The notes: a model not told the origin generated them from the sequence alone. A stretch of DNA of 64,000 nucleotides from Borreliella americana (GCF_021043605.1 NZ_JAJNFB010000005.1:1-64000), one strand, 5' to 3'; positions 26,371 to 35,029 are shown, counted from the stretch's first letter. Made by a program: numbers and translations.

Positions 26371-27434
26371 TATTGCTTTCAAGTAGAGCTTTATTTTCTC
26401 AAGTGGCAGTTGTAAAAGAAATAGAAGGTAAAGTTAGTGTTGTTAGAAATACATTTCCTGTTAAGTTGGGTTTAGATGACGAAATTTTTGAATATGATTT
26501 TATTGAGGTTGGAGAAAATTCAAAGCTTAAAATAAATTTATATGAAATAAATGGTATTTCTGCAGATTTAATTTTTTATTCCAATACAAATAGTTTTGTG
26601 TTTTATTCTTCTCTTAAGGATTTGCAAGATGCAAAAGTATATTTATTTAGAGGGAGTGTTGATGCTATAATTCATAACATTGTTAAAGGATCTTCATTTT
26701 CTGTTATAATAGATGAAAATTTGTTTAAAGTCGAAAATACTTCAAAATTTTATGTCAATAGCGATTATTTTAATAATTGTTTTATTAATGTTTACAAGGG
26801 TAGTAGCATAAGGCACATTAATAAAGCCGAATATTTAATTTCTCCAAATACCAGTCTTTTGCTTTTTAATGGAAATTCTTTTTTACACAAAGTTAATGAG
26901 GGCACTTTAAAGGGTGTTAATCAAAATTTTATAAGGATGGCTAAAGATAATTTTATGTCTTTAAATAAAAGGTTTTTATATTTTTTTATTTTAAAATATA
27001 TTGAAGATAGTTTTAGATTCAACTTTATGTATAATTATTTAATGAAAGATTTTAAATTTAGTTCTATATATTCAAAGTGGAGTCTGGAAGATAAAAATTA
27101 TAGGCTTGGTAACAGGGTTGATATGATTAAAAATGTTAATTATTTAAAGGGTAGAATCGGAGTGCTTTTTAATAATTTTGTTGATTTGGCTAATAGATTT
27201 TATTTTGTGGATGATGTTTTGAAATATTTTTCTAATTTTTTCGATAATTCAATAACCGTTAACGGGCCCATTTCAAAATTTTTAAAAGATTACAAAGCTA
27301 ATAAAAATTTTTTAAAAAATAAGTTTTTTAAAACAATCCATTCTTTAAAGATGTATTTAAGACGCTCAAATGATGATATTACTAGCAATTTAAATGTTAA
27401 TGAATTGTATTTATTGCGTCCTAGAGAGTTTTGA
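26367..27434 (+). CDS. Exported FecR-like domain protein, start uncertain
   Basis: The body (355 residues from the TTG at 26367) opens with a hydrophobic stretch ending RALFSQ, a likely signal-peptidase site. It then has a FecR-type beta domain: VVKEIEGKVSVVRN, IFEYDFIEVGENSKLKINL and VYLFRGSVDAII. The C-terminal half is aromatic, Lys/Asn-rich and unassigned. TTG at 26367 overlaps the TGA of a short upstream ORF and has no ribosome site. In-frame ATT at 26340 has a good one. A missing T at 26341-26345 is a third explanation. The gene is otherwise open and intact. Confidence 0.75.
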   Translation: MILLSSRALFSQVAVVKEIEGKVSVVRNTFPVKLGLDDEIFEYDFIEVGENSKLKINLYEINGISADLIFYSNTNSFVFYSSLKDLQDAKVYLFRGSVDAIIHNIVKGSSFSVIIDENLFKVENTSKFYVNSDYFNNCFINVYKGSSIRHINKAEYLISPNTSLLLFNGNSFLHKVNEGTLKGVNQNFIRMAKDNFMSLNKRFLYFFILKYIEDSFRFNFMYNYLMKDFKFSSIYSKWSLEDKNYRLGNRVDMIKNVNYLKGRIGVLFNNFVDLANRFYFVDDVLKYFSNFFDNSITVNGPISKFLKDYKANKNFLKNKFFKTIHSLKMYLRRSNDDITSNLNVNELYLLRPREF

Positions 27435-27466
27435 TTTTTATGTATTTAACTTTATGTTAAAGTTAT

Positions 27467-27688
27467 TTGTTAGATGACATGATATATTTTTTGAAAATTC
27501 AAATAGAAAAAATTAACACATTTTTTTTTATTAGCTATTTCAAACTATTAATATCGAGCATTTTTAAAAAAATAAAAAATTTTAAAATTTTATTATATTA
27601 TCCAACGGAATTTAAAATTCACATTCATAATTTGCTTAATATTTTATTAAATTTCGGTTCAGAATTTTTTACCAAAATTGTATCATAA
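27467..27688 (+). CDS. Possible small hydrophobic protein
   Basis: A TTG-started frame of 73 residues, rich in Phe, Ile and Lys, with two hydrophobic stretches. There is no strong ribosome site. Its TAA overlaps the AAGGG of the next small ORF, which hints at a coupled pair. The extreme AT content means such a frame could arise by chance. I do not recognise it. Confidence 0.3.
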   Translation: MLDDMIYFLKIQIEKINTFFFISYFKLLISSIFKKIKNFKILLYYPTEFKIHIHNLLNILLNFGSEFFTKIVS

Positions 27689-27697
27689 GGGAAAAAA

Positions 27698-27814
27698 ATG
27701 TATTCTTCAGTTGTTAGGATAATTAATTTTTTAATTAGTTTTGGTGGTTTTATTTTTTATAGCTTGTTATTGATCTTTTTTTATTTGATTTTTATGGCAT
27801 TAAATGGAATTTAA
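27698..27814 (+). CDS. 38-residue single-span membrane protein candidate
   Basis: ATG at 27698 is preceded by AAGGG with 7-nt spacing. The product starts MYSSVVRIINFLISFGG and continues through a hydrophobic helix to MALNGI and TAA. One basic residue at the N-side and a long apolar stretch suit a small membrane protein. It lies 35 nt before the ABC-importer genes and would be co-transcribed. It is too short to identify by family. Confidence 0.42.
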   Translation: MYSSVVRIINFLISFGGFIFYSLLLIFFYLIFMALNGI

Positions 27815-27849
27815 TAATAATTAAATTAATAAAAGGATGTTTTATTTTT

Positions 27850-28902
27850 ATGAGTAAAAATGTGTTTTTTAAAGGGTTTTGGATTTTATTTACGATATTT
27901 CATTTATATTTATTTGTTTATTTAATTTTTTTCAAGAAGCGAAAGGTTGATATTTCTAATAAAACTAATATTGCTTTATTTATTCCCGGGATTATTTCAG
28001 GATCTCCATCTTATAAAGAAATGTATGATTCTTTGTTTGAATTTAAAAAAAAGCACGAAAATCTTGAAATTAAAGTTTTAGAGGCTGGATTTAATCAAAG
28101 CGAGTGGATAGAAATGCTTGAAAAACTATTAACCTCAAAAAAATATGATTTTTTAATAACTACAAATAATGCTATGCAATACATTGTCGATAATGTTTCA
28201 AGTAATTATCCTCATACCAGGTTTCTCATTTTTGATTCTTTGGTCAAAAACACTAACAAGAAAGTTTATTCAGTTTCTTATAATGTTGCAGAAGAGGCTT
28301 ATATTTTAGGGTATTATGTGGGTCTTTTTTTAAAGGAATTTATTAAATCTGGCTTTGGGAATGCTGCTTTGATTGCGGGTCAAAATTATCCTGTTATGAG
28401 TGATTATATTTATCGTTATTTCAAAAAAGGAATTCTTGATACTGGCATGAGATCTGAAGTTTATTATCGAGTTTTGGGCAATTGGCATGATAGTAATTTA
28501 GCTAAATTGTTATCAGACTCTTTGATTAAAGATTCGGGGGTTTTGGTAATACTTCCTATTGTGGGATCTGCTGTTGAAGGAGTGCTTTCCTCTGTTAGAG
28601 AGAATAATGTCTCTGCGGTTCTATTTGATAGCGAAGATTATTTGGATAATAAAGAAAATATTATTGGTTCGGGAATTACAAATCAAAAATATTATGTTTC
28701 ATATATTTTAGATAAGGCTCTTAAGTCAGAGATTAACTATGGGAATTCTGATATTTTTGGCATAAAACATAAAGGAGTTTTGTTTAATATTACAAATGTT
28801 TTTTATTTGGAGCGAACCAGTCAAAAGTTAAAAGAAGATCTTTTAAGAAAAATAGAAGAGGTTGGTGCAAATGGTATAAAAATTAATTTGGAACAAAATT
28901 AA
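27850..28902 (+). CDS. BMP-family ABC transporter substrate-binding protein
   Basis: This 350-residue protein belongs to the basic membrane protein/PnrA/Med family of nucleoside-type binding proteins. Evidence is IALFIPGIISGSPSYKEMYD, the LLTSKKYDFLITTNNAM segment, GYYVGLFLKEFI, and VLPIVGSAVEG in the ligand region. The N-terminus is a hydrophobic segment (residues 11-27) followed by KKRK with no lipobox Cys and no clear cleavage site, so it may stay membrane-anchored. AAAAGGA lies 12-13 nt upstream. The next three genes encode the ATPase and two permeases. Ligand is probably a nucleoside or sugar, not proven. Confidence 0.85.
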   Translation: MSKNVFFKGFWILFTIFHLYLFVYLIFFKKRKVDISNKTNIALFIPGIISGSPSYKEMYDSLFEFKKKHENLEIKVLEAGFNQSEWIEMLEKLLTSKKYDFLITTNNAMQYIVDNVSSNYPHTRFLIFDSLVKNTNKKVYSVSYNVAEEAYILGYYVGLFLKEFIKSGFGNAALIAGQNYPVMSDYIYRYFKKGILDTGMRSEVYYRVLGNWHDSNLAKLLSDSLIKDSGVLVILPIVGSAVEGVLSSVRENNVSAVLFDSEDYLDNKENIIGSGITNQKYYVSYILDKALKSEINYGNSDIFGIKHKGVLFNITNVFYLERTSQKLKEDLLRKIEEVGANGIKINLEQN

Positions 28903-30362
28903 TGGTAGAGTTTAAAAATATAGTTAAGTATTTTCCAGATATTGATAAGCCTATTTTAGATAGTATTAATTTAAAAATTGGAGAAGTTAAAATTTTTACA
29001 GTAGTTGGTAAAAATGGAGAAGGAAAGAGCACCCTAGCCAAGATTATTTCCGGACTTATTGATTTTGATGATGGTGAAATATTGGTAAATGGCATTAAGC
29101 AAAAAACCTGGAATGTAGATAAGGCTAAAAATAACGGTATTTATCTTGTTTCTCAAGTTCCTAATTTGAAAATGAATTTAAGAGTATGGGAGTATTTGAG
29201 CATATATTGGTTTGGTTATGCATTTTTCATGCCAATGAATAAATCTAAGACCTATAAATATTATAAATGGCTTATGCAATTTTATAATATTTCTTTTGAT
29301 TTAGATAAGAAAATTAAAGATTTAAATATTAAAGAGATTTATTTTTTGCTTATTATTGCTTCTCTTAAAGAGAATGCAAAAATAATTATTTTTGACGAGA
29401 GTGCTGCTTATTTTTCTCAAAAAGAAGCGCAAGCTTTTATAAAATTGCTTGTATTGCTTAAGAAATCAGGAATCGCGTCTCTTTTTATTACTCATAGCGA
29501 GATCACAGATGCTGTAAAATTTAGCGACGAGTTTATTGTTTTAAAAGATGGAAAGTGTTTTAGAACGATAAACAAAGAGTCGATTTTGAGCAGGCTTGAA
29601 TCCTCTAGTGATAAAATGTTTTTGGTAAATATTAATTTTAATAAATTTGAAAAAGATCCAATTAAATTTAATCTGTTTTTCGAAGATTTTTGGAAATATG
29701 ATGTTAGTTTTTCTTTAAATAAAAGGGGTGTTTTAGGAATAATTGGTGAAGAGGCTGTAATTAAAACTTGGGAAAAATTATTCTTAGGAGAACTTATTTT
29801 TGTTGGGTGCATAAAAATTGATGGCATTAGATATGAGCGAATAAATATTTTTGAGTGTAAAGCTGGATTTTTACCTTTAGGTATTGGCAATTTATTCCCA
29901 GATAATAGCAGTATATTAGATAATTTTTTGGCTAAATTTATGAATTTTGAAAAAAAAATTTTTATTAGACAATCTTACATTAATAGAATTAAAGATTTTT
30001 TTAAAAAAAAAATGGAATTATATAGCGAAGAGAAAATATATAGAATTCTTTATTCCAAATCTTTGGCATTTTCTGGAGGAACTTTGAAAAAGTTTGCTCT
30101 TTACAGAGAAATGTATATTGCAAAAAGTTTTTTAATTTGTTTTTCTCCTTTGAGCAATTTAGATCACAAAGCTTATAATGAAATGTCTGTTGCTATTCGT
30201 AATTATTCAAAAGAAAAGCCAGTTCTTTTGATCACTTCCAATTTAGATGAATTGTTTTTGCTATCCGATAACATTTTAGCAATGAAAATGGGAGAAGTTT
30301 TGTTAAACGTATCTAGAGAAGAAATTAGTAAAGAAAAATTAAAGGAATTACTATTTTTATGA
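28902..30362 (+). CDS. Fused ABC ATPase of nucleoside/sugar importer (MglA/RbsA type)
   Basis: Two nucleotide-binding domains lie in one 486-residue chain. Domain 1 has Walker A GKNGEGKST (36-44), Walker B IIIFDE (161-166) and H-loop His198, but where LSGGQ should be it reads LNIKEIYFLL. Domain 2 lacks the Walker A lysine (GIIGEEAV, 279-286), has a degenerate Walker B (LICFSPLSNLD) and no H-loop His, yet keeps the signature FSGGTLKK (390-397). Only one complete ATP site can form. It overlaps the binding-protein stop by 1 nt and the next permease by 4 nt. Confidence 0.9.
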   Translation: MVEFKNIVKYFPDIDKPILDSINLKIGEVKIFTVVGKNGEGKSTLAKIISGLIDFDDGEILVNGIKQKTWNVDKAKNNGIYLVSQVPNLKMNLRVWEYLSIYWFGYAFFMPMNKSKTYKYYKWLMQFYNISFDLDKKIKDLNIKEIYFLLIIASLKENAKIIIFDESAAYFSQKEAQAFIKLLVLLKKSGIASLFITHSEITDAVKFSDEFIVLKDGKCFRTINKESILSRLESSSDKMFLVNINFNKFEKDPIKFNLFFEDFWKYDVSFSLNKRGVLGIIGEEAVIKTWEKLFLGELIFVGCIKIDGIRYERINIFECKAGFLPLGIGNLFPDNSSILDNFLAKFMNFEKKIFIRQSYINRIKDFFKKKMELYSEEKIYRILYSKSLAFSGGTLKKFALYREMYIAKSFLICFSPLSNLDHKAYNEMSVAIRNYSKEKPVLLITSNLDELFLLSDNILAMKMGEVLLNVSREEISKEKLKELLFL

Positions 30363-31291
30363 CCTTTTTTAGAAATAGCTTTATGGCATTAATTTTTTCT
30401 TTTTCAATATTAAGTATTAGCTATTTTTTCGGTGATTTTTTTCAATTTTCTTATATTAAGATGATATCTTGGCGTTTTATTTTATTTTTGATCATGGCTA
30501 CGGGTATTGCCACTTGTGCTAAGAGTAATTCATTAAATCTTGGAAACGAAGGTCAAGTTTATTTTGGGGCATTTTTCGTTTATATATTTTCAAGTTTTTT
30601 TGGATTGACCTATTTTAATTTTATATTTTTAATATTTTTAAGTTCTTTTTTTGTGGGGCTTTTAGGGCTTATTCCCTTTTTTATTACTTTTTTCTTTGGA
30701 TTAAATAAAGCCCTAACAGGTCTTTTAATATCTTATGGAAATCAAAGATTGGTAGATGGATTTATTTTAAATATGTTAAAAACAGGTAGTTTTTCTAATC
30801 AGACAAAAAGGATCAATGGTTTATTTACTTTAGATTCATCACTTATTTGCTTGTTTTTGTTTGGTGTATCAGTTTGGCTTTTTTATGTTTTTATGCACAA
30901 AAAAACTATTTATGGGCTTCAGCTTGAAATATTGAGTAATAAAAAAAAGATAGATATTTTTTTTAATATAGATGAATTTAAATATAAATTTTTTGCTGTA
31001 TTTGGCAGTGCTTTTTTAAACGGTCTTGCGGGCTCTATGTTTGTAGTGTTTTTTAAGCCCTATTTGGTTTTAGGGTTAACTTCAGGGCTTGGTTGGAGTA
31101 GTCTAATTGTTGCTGTAATTTCAGGATTTAATTATGTTTATGTATTATTTTTTAGCCTATTGTTTGCAACATTAATTGAATTTAATAATTTTCTTAATAT
31201 AAATTATGACTTTAAGTATGAATTTATTGGACTTTGTCAATCTATTGCTATTTTTATCTCTTTATTTTTGATTAAAGCTAGGAAAAAGTAG
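30359..31291 (+). CDS. ABC importer permease, first subunit
   Basis: This 310-residue membrane protein is of the BPD_transp_2 (RbsC/YufP) family. About eight to nine helices are visible, with the family segments ATCAKSNSLNLGNEGQVYFG, ALTGLLISYGNQRLVDG and GLGWSSLIVAVISGFN. The ATG overlaps the ATPase stop as ATGA and the next permease follows directly. It would form the pore with the second permease. Confidence 0.88.
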   Translation: MTFFRNSFMALIFSFSILSISYFFGDFFQFSYIKMISWRFILFLIMATGIATCAKSNSLNLGNEGQVYFGAFFVYIFSSFFGLTYFNFIFLIFLSSFFVGLLGLIPFFITFFFGLNKALTGLLISYGNQRLVDGFILNMLKTGSFSNQTKRINGLFTLDSSLICLFLFGVSVWLFYVFMHKKTIYGLQLEILSNKKKIDIFFNIDEFKYKFFAVFGSAFLNGLAGSMFVVFFKPYLVLGLTSGLGWSSLIVAVISGFNYVYVLFFSLLFATLIEFNNFLNINYDFKYEFIGLCQSIAIFISLFLIKARKK

Positions 31292-32098
31292 ATGTTTGGT
31301 ATTTTTGAGCAGGCTATTGTATTTTCGTATTTAGCACTTGGAGTTCTTTATACAGAGAAAATAGGATTTTTAAATGTGTCTATTGAGGGCATTTCGTATC
31401 TTTCAATATTTTTAACATCTTTTTTCATTTATTTGGGATATGGAATTTTTATCTCAACCATTTTCACTCTTTTTATTAGCTTTTTGTTTGGTTTTTTCTT
31501 ATCTTTTGTAGTAAAGAAAAATTATGATATTTTTATAGCAGGAATAGGCATTAATATTTTTTGTTATTTTTTTGTTGATTATTTAATGAAGAGTAATTTT
31601 AATTTTATTCCCGGTTTTACTTTAAATTTATCTGGAAATTTTGAGATTTTTGTTTTTATTGCTATTTTTTTCATTTTTTTATTTATAACTGTTTATATTA
31701 TAAGTTATTCAAGAATTAGGGCAGTGTTTGAATTTATCTCTTCGGGAAATTATGAAGATATTTTGGGTGAGAAAATAAGCAATTATTTTAAATCTTTTGC
31801 AATTTTTGTATCAATTTTCACAGCAAGTCTTGCTGGTTCATTTATTGCGGTAAGTCTTAATGCTTACTCTTATAATTTAGGATTAAACAATGGTTGGCTT
31901 GCTATTTGCATTCTTTATATTGCATTTTCAAATCCTTTATTAATTTTCCCAATTTCTTTTTTGATAGTGTTTTTTGAATATCAATTTTTTCGCACTCAAG
32001 AGTATATAAATTCTTATTTTTCTCTTTCTTTTCAATTTTACGTAGCAATAATAATAAATATATTGGTTTCGTTGATTAAGAGAAAAGATAGATCTTAG
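31292..32098 (+). CDS. ABC importer permease, second subunit
   Basis: This 268-residue BPD_transp_2 family permease (YufQ-like) has the signatures GVLYTEKIGFLNVSIEGISY and SYNLGLNNGWLAICILYI, with about eight membrane helices. Its ATG follows the previous stop with no gap. Its stop is 1 nt from the stop of the convergent TPR gene, leaving no room for a terminator. Confidence 0.88.
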   Translation: MFGIFEQAIVFSYLALGVLYTEKIGFLNVSIEGISYLSIFLTSFFIYLGYGIFISTIFTLFISFLFGFFLSFVVKKNYDIFIAGIGINIFCYFFVDYLMKSNFNFIPGFTLNLSGNFEIFVFIAIFFIFLFITVYIISYSRIRAVFEFISSGNYEDILGEKISNYFKSFAIFVSIFTASLAGSFIAVSLNAYSYNLGLNNGWLAICILYIAFSNPLLIFPISFLIVFFEYQFFRTQEYINSYFSLSFQFYVAIIINILVSLIKRKDRS

Positions 32099-32099
32099 C

Positions 32100-32783
32100 T
32101 TAAGTTCTGCAAGTTGTGTTTTGAATTGTTTTTAGAGTGTTGATTTGTAGATATAGTTCTTCTAGTTTTTTTCTATTAAAATGATAGAAGGGTATTTGTT
32201 TTATTATTTCTAAATTATTTAAAAAAATTATAAACAATGTGTCGTCATTGAGTGCTAATTGAAACGTTGAGGATAATGTTGTATTAAATGCTACATTTTT
32301 ATTGTTTATAAAATGATAAATGCTTTTTTTAAAAAGGGCATCAATTGCTATAAATATGTTTTCTTCGAACAATTCTTTACCGCTTTGGAAAAATTTAATT
32401 ATATAGTCCATTGAATTCTCAACTTCTCCTATTAAAAAGTATGCCCAAGAGATATCTAAAAAGTTCTTTTTATCTTTAAAGTCTATTATTTTTAAGTAAT
32501 CCTGAGATTTAATAATTGCTTTTTTCCAGTTTTTATTTAAATATTCTAATTCTGAGAGCAGAAGATGAGCATCAGCTTGATTTTGATCCATGTTAATTAT
32601 TTTTGTTAGACTTTCTATTGCTTTGTTATATTTTTTTGAATTTTTTAGCAACATTGATTTTTGGTAAAGTTTTTCTATTGTGTATTTGCTTTTTTGTTCA
32701 TCGAATTTTAATGTTGATATTGTTGTAGCGGGGTAAATATTTATTATAAAGCCATAAAAAAGTGCCATTATTATTTTTTTCAT
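32100..32783 (-). CDS. Exported TPR-repeat protein
   Basis: This is a 227-residue protein with an N-terminal signal peptide (MKKIIMALFYGFIINIYPA) and no lipobox. Residues 35-110 carry TPR-like helices (KKYNKAIESLTKIINMDQNQ, ADAHLLLSELEYL, NWKKAIIKSQDYL). Its ATG overlaps the stop of the polyprenyl synthase gene as TAATG, so the two are co-translated. The periplasmic role is unknown. Confidence 0.8.
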   Translation of the reverse strand: MKKIIMALFYGFIINIYPATTISTLKFDEQKSKYTIEKLYQKSMLLKNSKKYNKAIESLTKIINMDQNQADAHLLLSELEYLNKNWKKAIIKSQDYLKIIDFKDKKNFLDISWAYFLIGEVENSMDYIIKFFQSGKELFEENIFIAIDALFKKSIYHFINNKNVAFNTTLSSTFQLALNDDTLFIIFLNNLEIIKQIPFYHFNRKKLEELYLQINTLKTIQNTTCRT

Positions 32784-33826
32784 TATATTCCTTCTTTTAT
32801 TTGCTCAATAGTATCTATTAGTAGATTTTTATATCTATTTGTTAGTGGGTATAAATTGAGTTCGTTTTTAAACTCGTTTAAGTATTTTAATGCAATAATA
32901 GTTGATTTTTTTATTGATTTTGATGAATTTATCATTTCTGTTAGTTTAAATATTTCTTTTCTTGCTTTAGTAGTTTTGGTATTTTTTATTTGATTAAATT
33001 TTGAAATAATTTCTGGTTCAAATTTTTTTTCTTGTAAAAAATAAATTATTGGTAAGCTTTTTTTCCCCTCAAGTAAATCATCTCCGAATTCTTTACCATT
33101 AATTTTATTTTTCATGTTTTTAATATCGTCTATTATTTGGAAATAAACACCAAGTTTTAAAAAAGTACTGTAAATTTTTTTAGCTTTATCTTCATTATTT
33201 GTTAGTATTGCGGCTAGAAAGCTAGCCATTCCAAAAAGTGAAGCTGTTTTTAATTCTACCAAAGAGATGTATTCTTTAATGCTTGGGATGTATGACTCAT
33301 TGTGAAATTTAATATCAATTCCTTGTCCTAGGTGGAGATTTGAAAGAGTTGTAAAGAAATTTTCATAAATTAGTAATTTTTGATTTTCTTTTAAATTTGA
33401 TCTTTCTATTAATTTTGCAGGTAAAAAATAAATTAAATTGCCAGCATTTATACTGTTATCTATTCCATAGATCAAATGTATTGCTGCTGCACCGCGTCTT
33501 TTTAGTGAATTGTCTTCAATGTCATCAATAATTAAGCTACCAGAATGAGGAAGTTCAAGCAGTAAGCTTAATTTATATATTAATTTGGTATTTTTTTCTT
33601 TTAAACCCAATGCATATGCTAAAAGAATCATTATCATTGGTCTTATTCGTTTTCCGCCTCTATTAACAATTTCAATTGCTGGTGCTTTAATATATTCAAG
33701 AGTTTTCTTTTTTATTTTAAAAGTAAATTTTAAATCGTTGTCTTTGAATAAATTTAAAAAATTAGTTGTTGAAAAGATTTTATTAATATTTTTTTCAATA
33801 TTTTTTAAAAATAGTTTATTTTGCAT
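32783..33826 (-). CDS. Trans-polyprenyl diphosphate synthase
   Basis: This 347-residue enzyme condenses isopentenyl diphosphate with an allylic diphosphate to build a polyprenyl chain, most likely the carrier-lipid precursor for the wall. It has GGKRIRP (57-63), the first Asp-rich motif DDIED (101-105) and GDDLLEGKKSLP (248-259). The second motif is DDIKN (233-237), with Asn in place of the last Asp. Small residues (Gly96, Ser97) before the first motif suit a product longer than farnesyl. It diverges from rlmE over 50 nt. Confidence 0.9.
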   Translation of the reverse strand: MQNKLFLKNIEKNINKIFSTTNFLNLFKDNDLKFTFKIKKKTLEYIKAPAIEIVNRGGKRIRPMIMILLAYALGLKEKNTKLIYKLSLLLELPHSGSLIIDDIEDNSLKRRGAAAIHLIYGIDNSINAGNLIYFLPAKLIERSNLKENQKLLIYENFFTTLSNLHLGQGIDIKFHNESYIPSIKEYISLVELKTASLFGMASFLAAILTNNEDKAKKIYSTFLKLGVYFQIIDDIKNMKNKINGKEFGDDLLEGKKSLPIIYFLQEKKFEPEIISKFNQIKNTKTTKARKEIFKLTEMINSSKSIKKSTIIALKYLNEFKNELNLYPLTNRYKNLLIDTIEQIKEGI

Positions 33827-33876
33827 AATAAGAATTATAATGAAAAAGTATAATAAAGTGTATTAAAGGGATTGAT
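33827..33876. promoter_or_regulatory. Compact divergent promoter, polyprenyl synthase / rlmE
   Basis: Only 50 nt separate the two start codons. TATAAT facing right lies at about 33849-33854 and another near 33837; the minus strand also reads ATTATAATTC-like -10 sequence. AAAGGG precedes the GTG of rlmE. Both promoters must overlap. Confidence 0.5.
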
Positions 33877-34455
33877 GTGTATCGCTTGGATGATGAGTAT
33901 TCTAAAAAAGCCAAAAAAGAAGGATATTTGGCAAGGTCTGTATACAAATTAATAGAAATTAATGAAAAATTTTCTTTATTTTCTTATGGCAATGTTTTGG
34001 ATATTGGTGCATCGCCTGGCAGCTTTTCTCAATATGCTTATAGAAAGCTTAAAAAAGGAGTTTTAGTGTCTGTTGATCTTAATGATATTGGTCTTAGATA
34101 TGTTGATAATTTTTATTTTATAAAGGGAGATATCTTTTTAGATGATACAGTTTTTAAAATTAATACTTTTAAGCCCTATAGTCTTGTAATTAGCGATGTT
34201 GCTCCCAAGACTACTGGAAATAAACTTGTAGATACCAGTAATTCTTTTAATTTAAGCATGAGAATAATAGATTTATCGCTTGAAGTTTTACTTAAAAAAG
34301 GAAATTTACTTGTTAAAGTTTTTCAGGGAGGAGACGAGATGCAAATTTTTAAAAAGTTTGAAAAATATTTTAAATTTGTAAAAAAAATTAGACCCAAGGC
34401 TGTAAGGAAGAATTCTTTTGAAATTTATTTTTTAGGTAAAAGTTTTGGTAAGTAG
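33877..34455 (+). CDS. rlmE: 23S rRNA 2'-O-methyltransferase RlmE (FtsJ/RrmJ)
   Basis: RlmE methylates the ribose of a 23S rRNA uridine in the peptidyl-transferase A-loop. The SAM site is [13 protein letters not shown] (41-53). The K-D-K-E catalytic tetrad is present as Lys24 (SVYKL), Asp107 (SDVAP), Lys147 (LVKVFQGG) and Glu182 (NSFEIYFLG). At 192 residues it is slightly short. The start is GTG with AAAGGG 6 nt upstream. It opens a 30-kb plus-strand run. Confidence 0.95.
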   Translation: MYRLDDEYSKKAKKEGYLARSVYKLIEINEKFSLFSYGNVLDIGASPGSFSQYAYRKLKKGVLVSVDLNDIGLRYVDNFYFIKGDIFLDDTVFKINTFKPYSLVISDVAPKTTGNKLVDTSNSFNLSMRIIDLSLEVLLKKGNLLVKVFQGGDEMQIFKKFEKYFKFVKKIRPKAVRKNSFEIYFLGKSFGK

Positions 34456-34498
34456 AAAATTAATCAAATTGTTATAAGCAAATTTAAAGGTATAAAAT

Positions 34499-35029
34499 AT
34501 GTTTAGAAAAGAAAGTTCCAAAGACAGCAAACCACAGCTTCAAGTTGCAGGTTTTAAAATAGGAAAAGAAAGCTATGGGGTCTCAATAGAGCACATTAGA
34601 GAAATTATTAAAGTTCCATCAGAAGGAGTTTATGCTATACCAAATGTTCCTGAATATATTATAGGTATTTATAATCTTAGAGGCAGTATTATTCCTTTAA
34701 TTAATTTGAATATTAAATTTGGAGTTCCTTCTATTTCGATAACAGAAGAAGATATGCTATTAACAGGATACTTAATAGTTAAGATTAAAAATAAACTCTT
34801 AGGTATTTTTGTTGATAGAGTTCTTAAAGTTATTAGCTTTGATGATTCTAGGGTTCAAGAACCCCCTGCTACTTTACAAACTTTAGATAGAAAATATATA
34901 TCTGGAGTTGTAAAGCTTGACGAGGCTGATAATCTTGAGAGTGAATATTTAGTATTAATTGATATCGCAAAAATTTTTGATAAATGCGAATTTGACAATA
35001 TTCCCTATAAAGATCAACATGAAGAATAA
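34499..35029 (+). CDS. cheW: Chemotaxis adaptor CheW
   Basis: CheW links chemoreceptors to the CheA kinase in the cytoplasmic signalling arrays. The 176-residue protein shows the usual two-subdomain beta fold with FKIGKESYGVSIEHIREII, the IGIYNLRGSIIPLINL motif and the GIFVDRVLKVI segment. Borrelia carries more than one cheW; from memory this is cheW1. An AAAGG-type site precedes the ATG. It overlaps NAD kinase by 11 nt. Confidence 0.93.
   Translation: MFRKESSKDSKPQLQVAGFKIGKESYGVSIEHIREIIKVPSEGVYAIPNVPEYIIGIYNLRGSIIPLINLNIKFGVPSISITEEDMLLTGYLIVKIKNKLLGIFVDRVLKVISFDDSRVQEPPATLQTLDRKYISGVVKLDEADNLESEYLVLIDIAKIFDKCEFDNIPYKDQHEE

Larger units (their letters stand above)
27435..27849 (+). other. 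FecR-like gene to ABC-importer spacer
   Basis: This 415-nt very AT-rich spacer is filled almost end to end by two possible small ORFs, of 73 and 38 codons, listed separately. I see no hairpin terminator after the FecR-like gene and no clear promoter before the importer genes. Confidence 0.5.
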
